Positions 1 to 7,322 of a stretch of DNA of 64,000 nucleotides are shown in pieces. The position numbers were made by a program, and so were the translations under genes. Source of the DNA: Flavimobilis sp052324925. GTDB taxonomy: Bacteria > Actinomycetota > Actinomycetes > Actinomycetales > Cellulomonadaceae. The DNA is taken from assembly GCA_052324925.1 (NCBI GenBank), contig JBQPRE010000002.1; one strand, written 5' to 3'. The notes beneath the pieces were generated by a model. The model saw only the letters and a program-made list of their open reading frames with translations. It made no database searches and was not told the DNA's origin. Each line of letters opens with the position of its first letter. Positions within the stretch are counted from its first letter, which is position 1.

Positions 1-807
1 AGCTTCTCCCTTGCCGTACGGCTCCTGCCGCCCACGCAACGCGCCGACGTCCGCGCGATCTACGGACTCGTGCGACTCGCCGACGAGATCGTCGACGGCG
101 CGCTCGACGCGGTGAGTCCCGCCGAGCGCGCGGCCCTCCTCGACGACCTCGAGGACGAGGTCCGCCGGGCCCGCGCGCGCGGCTGCTCGACGAACCTCGT
201 CGTCCACGCGTTCGCGCTCGCAGCGCTCCGCAGCGGGATCGGCGACGACCTCACCGCCCCGTTCTTCGCCGCCATGCGCACGGACCTCGTCCAGGACGAC
301 CACGACCCCGTGTCGCTCGCGACCTACGTGTACGGCTCAGCCGAGGTCGTCGGGCTCATGTGCCTCCGGGTCTTCACCGCTCACCTGCCGGAGCCCGAGC
401 GGACCCGTCTCCTGGCCGACGCAGCCCCGGGTGCGCGCGCCCTCGGATCAGCGTTCCAGAAGGTCAACTTCGTCCGCGACCTCGGCGCGGACCTCGACGA
501 GCGTGGCCGCGCGTACCTCGCCGATCTCGCGACCCACCCGACAGAGGCCGCCCGAGATGCGACGCTCGACGACATCGACGCGGAGATCGCCACGGCTCGC
601 ACCGCCATCCCGCTGCTGCCACCCGGTGCTCGCCGAGCCGTCGTCGCCGCCACCGCGTTGTTCGCCGAGCTCTCCCGCCGCCTGCGCGCCACGCCCGCAA
701 CCGAGATCGCCGCCGCCCGCACGCGCGTCCCCGGGCACCGCAAGCTCACAGTCATCACAGCGGCCCTCGCGCGGGACGCGGTTGCCGCCCGGAAGGCAGG
801 GCGATGA
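1..807 (+). CDS. crtB: Phytoene synthase, 5' end outside window
   Basis: Squalene/phytoene synthase family; condenses two geranylgeranyl diphosphates to phytoene, the first committed carotenoid step. The reading frame is open from base 1 and begins SFSLAVRLLPP, the conserved N-terminal segment, so the true start lies upstream and the ATG at base 70 is internal. The first aspartate-rich region reads RLADEIVD and the second reads RDLGADLDERGR, matching the two diphosphate-Mg binding sites. About 268 residues are in the window, so only a few tens are missing. The stop overlaps the next start (ATGA), indicating one operon with translational coupling. A geranylgeranyl diphosphate synthase gene would be expected just upstream, out of view. 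Confidence 0.93.
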   Translation, partial: SFSLAVRLLPPTQRADVRAIYGLVRLADEIVDGALDAVSPAERAALLDDLEDEVRRARARGCSTNLVVHAFALAALRSGIGDDLTAPFFAAMRTDLVQDDHDPVSLATYVYGSAEVVGLMCLRVFTAHLPEPERTRLLADAAPGARALGSAFQKVNFVRDLGADLDERGRAYLADLATHPTEAARDATLDDIDAEIATARTAIPLLPPGARRAVVAATALFAELSRRLRATPATEIAAARTRVPGHRKLTVITAALARDAVAARKAGR

Positions 808-2357
808 GCCGCGTCGTCATCGTCGGGGCCGGTGTGGCAGGTCTCGCTGCGGGAACCCTTCTCGCCCGGGACGGCCACGACGTCGAGATCATCGAACGGC
901 TCGACGTGGTCGGCGGCCGGGCCGGCACGTGGCACCACGACGGGTTTACGTTCGACCTCGGGCCGTCGTGGTTCCTCATGCCCGAGGTCTTCGAGAGCTT
1001 CTACCGCGAGTGCGGGACGACGACGGCCGAACAGCTCGACCTCGTCGCGCTCGACCCCGCCTACCGCGTCCTTGCGCAGGACGCGCCCCCTCTCGAGGTC
1101 CGCTCCGGCCGCGATCGCGTCACCGCGCTCTTCGAGTCCGTCGAGCCCGGCGCGGGCACCCGCCTCGGCCGCTACCTCGACGAGGCGGGCGACGTCTACC
1201 GCGTCGCGGTCGACCACCTGCTGCGCACCGACTTCAGCCGACCCCGCGACCTGCTCACCCCCGCGGTCCTCACGCGACTGCCGACGCTCGCGCGGCTCCT
1301 CACCGTCTCGCTCGACCGGCACGTGCGCACACGGTTCACCGACCGACGCCTCAGGCAGGTGCTCGCCTACCCGGCCGTCTTCCTCGGAACCCGCCCCGAG
1401 CGCGCGCCGAGCATGTACCACCTCATGAGCCACCTCGACCTCGCTGACGGCGTCTTCTACCCGCGAGGCGGCTTCGGCGAGGTCGCCGCCTCGCTCGCAC
1501 GCCTCGCCGAGGCGGCAGGGGTGACGATCACCGTGGGGACCGAGGTCACCGGCGTGCGGACAGCACCGGGCAGGGGAGAGGTGAGGACCGCGCGGCGCCC
1601 ACGCGCCCACGTGACCGGGGTCGACGTCGTCGGGCCCGGCGGGCCCCGCACGATCGACGCCGACGCCGTCGTCGGCGCAGGCGACCTCCACCACCTCGAG
1701 ACCCGCGTCCTGCCCCCCGAGCTCCGCACCTACCCAGAGCGCTGGTGGTCGACGCGCGACCCCGGCCCCGGAGCCGTCCTCGTCCACCTCGGCGTCCGCG
1801 GCACCCTGCCCGAGCTCACGCACCACACGCTCATGTTCACGCGCGACTGGGACGAGGGCTTCGACGCCGTCGACGGCCTTCGCCCGTTCCCAGACCCGGC
1901 CTCCGCCTACGTGTGCGCACCCTCGCGCACCGACCGGGCGGTCGCGCCGCCCGGCTGCGAGACCCTGTTCCTCCTCGTGCCCGTCCACGCCGACCCGGGT
2001 CTCGGTCGCGGCGGCGTCGACGGGGCCGGAGACCCAGGCGTCGAGGCCATCGCCGACCGCGCGATCGCCCAGCTCGCCGCATGGGCGGGGATCGACGACC
2101 TCGCCGAGAGGATCGTCGTGCGACGTACCGTCGGCCCGGGCGACATGGCCGACGACTTCCATGCGTGGCGCGGCGGAGCCCTCGGCCCCGCGCACACGCT
2201 GCGCCAGTCAGCGTTCATGCGTGCGCGCAACGCCTCACGCACCGTCGACGGCCTCGTCCACGCGGGCGCGTCGACCGTCCCGGGCGTCGGCGTCCCCATG
2301 TGCCTGCTGAGTGCACAGGTCGCACGCGACACCCTCGCGCGGGCGTGGCCTGCATGA
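804..2357 (+). CDS. crtI: Phytoene desaturase (CrtI type)
   Basis: FAD-dependent desaturase that converts phytoene to lycopene by successive dehydrogenations. The 517-residue protein starts MSRVVIVGAGVAGLAAG, a Rossmann dinucleotide-binding motif at residues 4-17, followed by GGRAGTW, typical of the CrtI/amine-oxidase superfamily. The C-terminal GVGVPMCLLSAQV segment matches the family's conserved FAD-contact motif. The frame is open far upstream, but the ATG at 804 is set by its ATGA overlap with crtB and the motif's position. Length fits the family. Its stop overlaps the next gene by ATGA. Confidence 0.95.
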   Translation: MSRVVIVGAGVAGLAAGTLLARDGHDVEIIERLDVVGGRAGTWHHDGFTFDLGPSWFLMPEVFESFYRECGTTTAEQLDLVALDPAYRVLAQDAPPLEVRSGRDRVTALFESVEPGAGTRLGRYLDEAGDVYRVAVDHLLRTDFSRPRDLLTPAVLTRLPTLARLLTVSLDRHVRTRFTDRRLRQVLAYPAVFLGTRPERAPSMYHLMSHLDLADGVFYPRGGFGEVAASLARLAEAAGVTITVGTEVTGVRTAPGRGEVRTARRPRAHVTGVDVVGPGGPRTIDADAVVGAGDLHHLETRVLPPELRTYPERWWSTRDPGPGAVLVHLGVRGTLPELTHHTLMFTRDWDEGFDAVDGLRPFPDPASAYVCAPSRTDRAVAPPGCETLFLLVPVHADPGLGRGGVDGAGDPGVEAIADRAIAQLAAWAGIDDLAERIVVRRTVGPGDMADDFHAWRGGALGPAHTLRQSAFMRARNASRTVDGLVHAGASTVPGVGVPMCLLSAQVARDTLARAWPA

Positions 2358-2722
2358 ACGGCACCTACTTGCTCGCCCTGCTCGGCTCCGCGGCGGGAGT
2401 CGCCGCGATCGACGTGCGCTGGAAGCTCCTGCTCGCGGCCCCGGCCCGCGGCGGCGCCCTGCCCGGGCGCTGGCGCGCCGCCGCGGCGCTCGCCACCGGC
2501 GCGGTCCTCCTGCTCGTGTGGGACCTCGTGGCCATCAGCGAAGGCTTCTACGGGCTCGGCCACGGCGACGCGCTCCTCGGCATCGAGGTGGCCCCGCACC
2601 TGCCCGTCGAGGAGCTCGTCTTCATCGTCTTCCTTCCCTACGTCACGCTCGTGACCGCCGCCGCCACCCTCCGCATCCTCGGCGCCCGCCGCGCCAGCCC
2701 GAGCGCAGGAGCACCTGAGTGA
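2354..2722 (+). CDS. crtYe: Heterodimeric lycopene cyclase, small subunit (CrtYe/LbtA-like)
   Basis: Small membrane protein of 122 residues resembling one subunit of the two-subunit C50 carotenoid cyclases (CrtYe/CrtYf of Corynebacterium, LbtA/LbtB of Dietzia, CrtYg/CrtYh of Micrococcus). About three hydrophobic helices are visible. The conserved segment between helices two and three reads PHLPVEELVFIVF, corresponding to the PxEE-type motif of this family. It is coupled to crtI by an ATGA overlap and to the next gene by GTGA. The order crtI, cyclase subunit, second cyclase subunit plus elongase supports the call. Whether the rings are beta, gamma or epsilon cannot be told from sequence. Confidence 0.85.
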   Translation: MNGTYLLALLGSAAGVAAIDVRWKLLLAAPARGGALPGRWRAAAALATGAVLLLVWDLVAISEGFYGLGHGDALLGIEVAPHLPVEELVFIVFLPYVTLVTAAATLRILGARRASPSAGAPE

Positions 2723-3936
2723 CCTATACGACGCTCGCACTCATCGCCGTCGGACTCGCAGCGATCACGCACGTCGCCTGCCGGGCCGTCGCTCGACGAC
2801 GCGGCACCCTGCCGCCCCGCCTCGGGACCGCCACCGCCGTGACGGCGGTCGTGCTCGTCGCGCTCACAGTCGTCTTCGACTCGCTCATGATCGCCGCGGA
2901 CCTCTTCCGATTCGACGCCGGAACGCTCCTCGGGGTCACCGTGTGGCTCGCACCCGTCGAGGACCTCGCCTGGCCCGTCGCGATGGCGCTCGTCCTGCCC
3001 GCGCTCGCCGCCGCGCTCGCGGCCAGCCCGGGCGGCGAGGCCGCGCCCGCGCTCGCGGCCACCTCGTGGCGTCGCGTCCTCACCAGGCTCGTCGGGACCT
3101 CCCGACCCATCTCGTGGGTCAACACTGCCTACCCGTTCGTCGCCGCGTACGCGCTCGCGGGCGGCGAGTCCTGGCTGCTCGGAGCGATCGCCGGCCTCTA
3201 CTTCCTCGTGCCGTACAACCTCGCGATGTACGGCATCAACGACGTCTTCGACCACGAGTCCGACCTCGCCAACCCCCGCAAGGGTGGCGTCGAGGGCATC
3301 ATCCTCGAGCGTCGCCTGCACCGCACGACGATCGTCGCAGCAGCGGCGACGAACGTCCCCTTCCTCGTCGTCCTCGCGGCCGTCGGCACTCCCGCCGCGA
3401 ACAGCGGGCTCGCGATCGCCGTGCTCGCCGTCGTCGGATACTCGGCGCCGCCCGCACGGCTCAAGGAACGTCCCGTCATCGACTCGCTCACGAGCGCGAC
3501 CCACTTCGTCGCCCCCGCGGTCTACGGCGTCGCCCTCGCGGGAGGGGCCTTCTCAACGGAGGTCCTCGCCGTTCTCGCCGCCTTCTTCGTCTGGGGTGCC
3601 GCGTCGCACGCGTTCGGGGCGGTCCAGGACGTCCGGGCCGACCGCGCAGCCGGGATCGGCTCGGTCGCGACCGTCCTCGGCGCTCGCGTGACGACCCGTC
3701 TCGCGCTCGGCGGCTACGTCCTCTCGGGCGTCCTCGTGCTCGTCGGCGCCGGCTGGCCCGGCCGCCTCGCGGCCGCGGCCCCGTTGCTGCACGCGATCAA
3801 CGTGTGGCCGCACCGCCACGTCACCGACGAGACCTGCGAGTCGGCACACGCAGGCTGGCGCCGCTTCCTCTGGCTCAACCAGGTGTGCGGAGCCCTCGTC
3901 ACGCTCGTCATCATCGCGATCTTCTGGGGCTGGTGA
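2719..3936 (+). CDS. crtYf-crtEb: Lycopene cyclase subunit fused to lycopene elongase (CrtYf-CrtEb / LbtBC-like)
   Basis: Two-domain membrane protein of 405 residues. Residues 1 to about 105 are a second lycopene cyclase subunit domain, with conserved LAPVEDLAWP. From about residue 118 to the end is a UbiA-type prenyltransferase that would add C5 units to lycopene. Its two aspartate-rich motifs are NDVFDHESD and DVRADRAAGIGS. GTG start, overlapping the previous stop. The two domains are separate genes in Corynebacterium glutamicum; a fused form, LbtBC, has been described in Dietzia, and this matches that architecture. There is no internal stop or likely restart at the junction, so the fusion appears genuine. 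Together with crtYe it should make a cyclic C50 carotenoid. Confidence 0.88.
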   Translation: MTYTTLALIAVGLAAITHVACRAVARRRGTLPPRLGTATAVTAVVLVALTVVFDSLMIAADLFRFDAGTLLGVTVWLAPVEDLAWPVAMALVLPALAAALAASPGGEAAPALAATSWRRVLTRLVGTSRPISWVNTAYPFVAAYALAGGESWLLGAIAGLYFLVPYNLAMYGINDVFDHESDLANPRKGGVEGIILERRLHRTTIVAAAATNVPFLVVLAAVGTPAANSGLAIAVLAVVGYSAPPARLKERPVIDSLTSATHFVAPAVYGVALAGGAFSTEVLAVLAAFFVWGAASHAFGAVQDVRADRAAGIGSVATVLGARVTTRLALGGYVLSGVLVLVGAGWPGRLAAAAPLLHAINVWPHRHVTDETCESAHAGWRRFLWLNQVCGALVTLVIIAIFWGW

Positions 3937-3945
3937 CGAGGTCCG

Positions 3946-3987
3946 TACCGCTCGCCGCCTACCGCTCGCCGCCTACCGCTCGCCGCG
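3946..3987. repeat. Three tandem 14-bp repeats at convergent gene ends
   Basis: The unit TACCGCTCGCCGCC occurs three times in a row (the last copy ends in G instead of C) between the carotenoid operon and the convergent MMPL gene. The TAG stop codon and last codons of the MMPL gene lie within the unit. Confidence 0.9.
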
Positions 3988-6123
3988 GGCGAGGCGTGAC
4001 GGCCACCAGATCGTCCGACCGATGTCATACCCGAGGGCGGGCACGAGCACGGTCCGCACGAGGAACGTGTCGACGAGCACGCCGAACGCGACGATGAAGG
4101 CCAACTGGACGAGGAACAGGATCGGAAGGACGGCAAGCGCTGCGAACGTCGCGGCGAGCACGAGCCCCGCGGACGTGATGACGCCTCCCGTGATCGAGAG
4201 CCCGCGAGTGATCCCACGATGGGTGCCGTAGCTGAGCGACTCTTCCCGTACGCGTGTCATGAGGAAGATGTTGTAGTCGATCCCGAGCGCGACGAGGAAG
4301 ATGAACCCGAACAGCGGGACAGCAGGGTCAGCGCCAGGCAGGTCGAGCACGTGGTTGAAGATGAGGGCGCTCACGCCGAGGGTCGCGCCGAACGAGAGCA
4401 CGACGGTCGCGATGAGCAGGATGGGCGCGACGACCGCGCGCAGCAGGAGAGCCAGGATCGCGAGGATGACGAGCAGCACGACCGGGATGATGAGGTTGCG
4501 GTCGTGGACCGAGGCGTCGTTGGAGTCGATCGCCGTCGCGGTTGTTCCGCCGACGAGGGCGTCGTCGGCGAGCTCCTGGCGCAGCTGACGGACCGTGTCC
4601 TCGGCTGCGAGTGAGTCGGCGGCGTCGGTGAGGGTCGCCTGGAGCAGGACCTGGCCGTCGACGACGGTGGGGGCGGGTGGCTCGGAACCGGGGCGACCTG
4701 CCGCCTGGATTCCCTCAGCCGTCACTGGCGCCGTCCCGGACGGGGAGTCCTTGGCCGTCACTGCGAGGCTTGCGACACCCGGGGCGTCGAGGATCGTCGC
4801 CGCGACGTCGGTGAGCGAGTCTGCGGGTGCAAGGACGTAGGTTGGGGACCCCGAGCCGCCGGGGAAGTGCTCGGAGAGCAGCTGCTGACCGGTGCGGGCG
4901 GGGGAGTCGCCGAGGATGAGATCGGACTGCGCGACGCCGTCGGCCTTGAGCTGGGTGAGCCCGACGCACGCGAGGAGCAGGACGAGCGTCGTGCCGACCC
5001 ACAGTGCGCGCGGCCGGCGTGCGACGGCGCCCGGGAGGGCGTGCCACAGGCCGCGGGAGGGCATGCGGGCGTCTGGGTCGGCGGCCTGCTCGGCCGAGAG
5101 CTTCGCGGGACGACGCGGCCAGAAGGCAGCGGAGCCGGCGAGGGCGAGCATGGCGGGGAGCAGGGTGAAGGACGCGATCATCGCCCACACGATGCCGATC
5201 GCGGCGATCGGGCCGAGGTCGCGGTTGGACTGCAGGTCGGAGAGCAGGAGGCACAGGAGGCCGGCGATGACGGTTCCGCCCGAGGCGGCGATGGGCTCGG
5301 CGGCGCCGCGCAGAGCCGCGCGGGTCGCGCTCCACCGGTCGGGGTCGACGCGGAGCTCTTCACGGAAGCGTGCGACGTAGAGCAGGCCGTAGTCGGTCGC
5401 GGCGCCGATGACGAGGATGAAGAGGATGCCCTGGGTCTGGCCCGAGAGCAGGACGACGCCTTCGCGCGCGAGGAGCCACACCGTGGCGAGGGCCGCGCAC
5501 AGCGCGAAGACGCTCGAGGTGAGGACGAGCAGGGGGAGCAGGGGTGAGCGGTAGACGATGATGAGGATGATGAGGACGGCTGCGAGCGCGACCCCGAGCA
5601 GCAGGCCGTCGATCCCTGCGAAGGCTGCCCCGAGGTCGGCGGAGAGGCCAGCCGGGCCGGTGACGAGAACGTTGACGCCGTCGGGGACCTCGGCGGCGAA
5701 CGCCGCACGGATCGCCTCGACCCCTTCGCCGAGGTCGCTCTGCGTGCTGAGCGGAACGAAGACCTGGACGGCCTGACCGTCCTCGGAGGGCAGCGCGGGG
5801 CTTGCGCCGCCGACGACCTGCTCGAGCTCTGCTGCCTTGTGTGCGGCGGTGCCGAGTGCGGCGAGGTCGGCCTCGGTGAGGCCGCCGTCCCGGACGGCGA
5901 CGATGACGGCGGGGATGGCGTCGTCGCCGAGGAAGTCAGTGAGGGACTCCTGGACCTGCGTCGCCTCCGCGCTCGAGGGGAGGTAGGCGGTCGGGTCGTT
6001 CGACGAGACCTCGTCGATGCGACCGAAGAGCGGACCGCCGACGCCGGCGAGACCGAGCCACAGGAGGACGAGGAACGCGGGGATGAGGGTGCGCAGCAGG
6101 CGGCTGGGTCGTTTCAAGGTCAC
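3973..6123 (-). CDS. MMPL-family membrane transporter
   Basis: RND/MMPL-type exporter of 716 residues in the inner membrane, probably moving a hydrophobic compound with proton-motive force. An N-terminal helix (about residues 12-30) is followed by a large extracytoplasmic domain to about residue 170, a bundle of helices, a second helix plus extracytoplasmic domain near residues 375-550, and a final helix bundle ending about 700. The cytoplasmic-side segments GAATDYGLLYVARFREE and LGIDYNIFLMTRVREE are the paired motifs of the family. GTG start, apparently leaderless. No regulator gene is adjacent, although a strong palindrome fills its promoter. The substrate cannot be inferred; adjacency to the carotenoid operon is suggestive at most. 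Confidence 0.88.
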   Translation of the reverse strand: MTLKRPSRLLRTLIPAFLVLLWLGLAGVGGPLFGRIDEVSSNDPTAYLPSSAEATQVQESLTDFLGDDAIPAVIVAVRDGGLTEADLAALGTAAHKAAELEQVVGGASPALPSEDGQAVQVFVPLSTQSDLGEGVEAIRAAFAAEVPDGVNVLVTGPAGLSADLGAAFAGIDGLLLGVALAAVLIILIIVYRSPLLPLLVLTSSVFALCAALATVWLLAREGVVLLSGQTQGILFILVIGAATDYGLLYVARFREELRVDPDRWSATRAALRGAAEPIAASGGTVIAGLLCLLLSDLQSNRDLGPIAAIGIVWAMIASFTLLPAMLALAGSAAFWPRRPAKLSAEQAADPDARMPSRGLWHALPGAVARRPRALWVGTTLVLLLACVGLTQLKADGVAQSDLILGDSPARTGQQLLSEHFPGGSGSPTYVLAPADSLTDVAATILDAPGVASLAVTAKDSPSGTAPVTAEGIQAAGRPGSEPPAPTVVDGQVLLQATLTDAADSLAAEDTVRQLRQELADDALVGGTTATAIDSNDASVHDRNLIIPVVLLVILAILALLLRAVVAPILLIATVVLSFGATLGVSALIFNHVLDLPGADPAVPLFGFIFLVALGIDYNIFLMTRVREESLSYGTHRGITRGLSITGGVITSAGLVLAATFAALAVLPILFLVQLAFIVAFGVLVDTFLVRTVLVPALGYDIGRTIWWPSRLARGER

Positions 6124-6129
6124 CGCGTC

Positions 6130-6158
6130 AGCATATACCTAGACTGGCTAGGTAACAA
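6130..6158 (-). promoter_or_regulatory. MMPL promoter with operator palindrome filling the spacer
   Basis: On the minus strand, -35 TTGTTA (6153-6158), a 17-bp spacer and -10 TATGCT (6130-6135) end 6 nt before the GTG start at 6123. The perfect palindrome TACCTAG-N5-CTAGGTA (6136-6154) occupies the whole spacer and the edge of the -35 box, so a bound repressor would block RNA polymerase. Its form suits a TetR- or MarR-type dimer. Confidence 0.75.
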
Positions 6159-6164
6159 CGGGAG

Positions 6165-7289
6165 CTACTCGGTCGCCAGCTCGATCCCATGAGCGTCCGC
6201 GACTCCCGCGTGCCACAGGCGGCCGTCGCGCGTCGTCAAGCCGTGACGCAGACCCGCACGCAGCGACGCCCGCCACGGCGGCGCCTCCGTGGCACCGGGA
6301 CGGTCCCCACCCGAGGCGAGCTCCAGCAAGTACGGCAACGTCGCATTCGTCAGCGCGCGCGTCGACGTCACAGGAACAGCGCCGGGCATGTTCGCCACCG
6401 CATAGACGCGCGACCCGTGAACTTCGTAGACGGGATCGTCGTGCGTCGTCGGACGCGACACCTCGAAGCAGCCACCCTGATCGACGGCCACGTCGACGAG
6501 GACGGACCCCTCACGCATGCGCGCGACGAGCTCGTCCGAGACGAGGTGGGGCGTGCGCGCCCCGGGCACGAGAACCGCACCGACCACGAGGTCGGCCTCA
6601 AGCAGGAGCGGCTCGATCTCCCACGCGTTCGACGCCGCGGTGCGCACGTGCCCGCCCAGCTCGACGTCGATCGCGCGCAGCGTCTCGGGGGAGATGTCGA
6701 CGACCGTGACGTCAGCGCGCATGCCGAGCGCGATCTGCGCGGCGTTGCGCCCGACGGTGCCACCACCCAGGACGACGACCTTCGCAGGAGGCGTTCCCGG
6801 GACCCCGCCCATGAGGATGCCGCGGCCACCGCGCGACTTCATGAGCTCGACCGCCCCCACCTGGGCGGCGAGACGCCCAGCGATCTCGCTCATGGGCGCG
6901 AGGAGCGGCAGGCCGCCCTGCGGACCCGTGACCGTCTCGTACGCGAAGCTCGTCACGCCGCGATCGAGCAGCGCGCGCGTGAGCGTGAGGTCAGCGGCTG
7001 CGTGCAGGTAGGTGAAGAGCACCTGGCCGGACCGCATGAGCGGCTGTTCGGCGGGAGTCGGCTCCTTGACCTTGCACACGAGGTCGGCCTGCTCCCAGAC
7101 CTCGGCGGACGACGAGGCGAGGCGCGCGCCAGCGGCCACATACTCGTCGTCGGGCATCGCTGAGCCCGCGCCTGCACCCCGTTCGATGAGCACGTCGTGT
7201 CCCGCAGCCACGAGCGCGTGCACCCCACCCGGCGTGCACGCGACCCGGTACTCGTGCGGCTTGGTCTCCGTCGGAACTCCGATGCGCAT
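6165..7289 (-). CDS. ald: Alanine dehydrogenase
   Basis: NAD-dependent interconversion of L-alanine with pyruvate and ammonium. The 374-residue protein opens MRIGVPTETKPHEYRV, the family signature. The catalytic residues are present at K75 (VCKVKEP) and H96 (YLHAAAD). The nucleotide-binding loop VVVLGGGTVGRNAA lies near residue 170, and GAVPVTSTRALTNATLPY is the conserved C-terminal block. Length fits. A -10 box (TACCGT, 7296-7301 read on the minus strand) ends 6 nt before the ATG, pointing to a leaderless transcript. Neighbours do not suggest a specific pathway. Confidence 0.96.
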   Translation of the reverse strand: MRIGVPTETKPHEYRVACTPGGVHALVAAGHDVLIERGAGAGSAMPDDEYVAAGARLASSSAEVWEQADLVCKVKEPTPAEQPLMRSGQVLFTYLHAAADLTLTRALLDRGVTSFAYETVTGPQGGLPLLAPMSEIAGRLAAQVGAVELMKSRGGRGILMGGVPGTPPAKVVVLGGGTVGRNAAQIALGMRADVTVVDISPETLRAIDVELGGHVRTAASNAWEIEPLLLEADLVVGAVLVPGARTPHLVSDELVARMREGSVLVDVAVDQGGCFEVSRPTTHDDPVYEVHGSRVYAVANMPGAVPVTSTRALTNATLPYLLELASGGDRPGATEAPPWRASLRAGLRHGLTTRDGRLWHAGVADAHGIELATE

Positions 7290-7295
7290 GCGTTT

Positions 7296-7301
7296 ACGGT
7301 A
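7296..7301 (-). promoter_or_regulatory. -10 box of ald (leaderless)
   Basis: TACCGT on the minus strand, separated by 6 nt from the ald ATG at 7289, so transcription should begin at the start codon. Confidence 0.55.
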
Positions 7302-7322
7302 ACCGCTCGGAGCGCAGGCGCC

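Noticed and set aside
381..2195. Long minus-strand open frame opposite crtB/crtI (604 codons)
   Set aside because: Typical antisense shadow in very GC-rich DNA; low-complexity Arg/Ala/Gly translation and complete overlap with well-supported genes.
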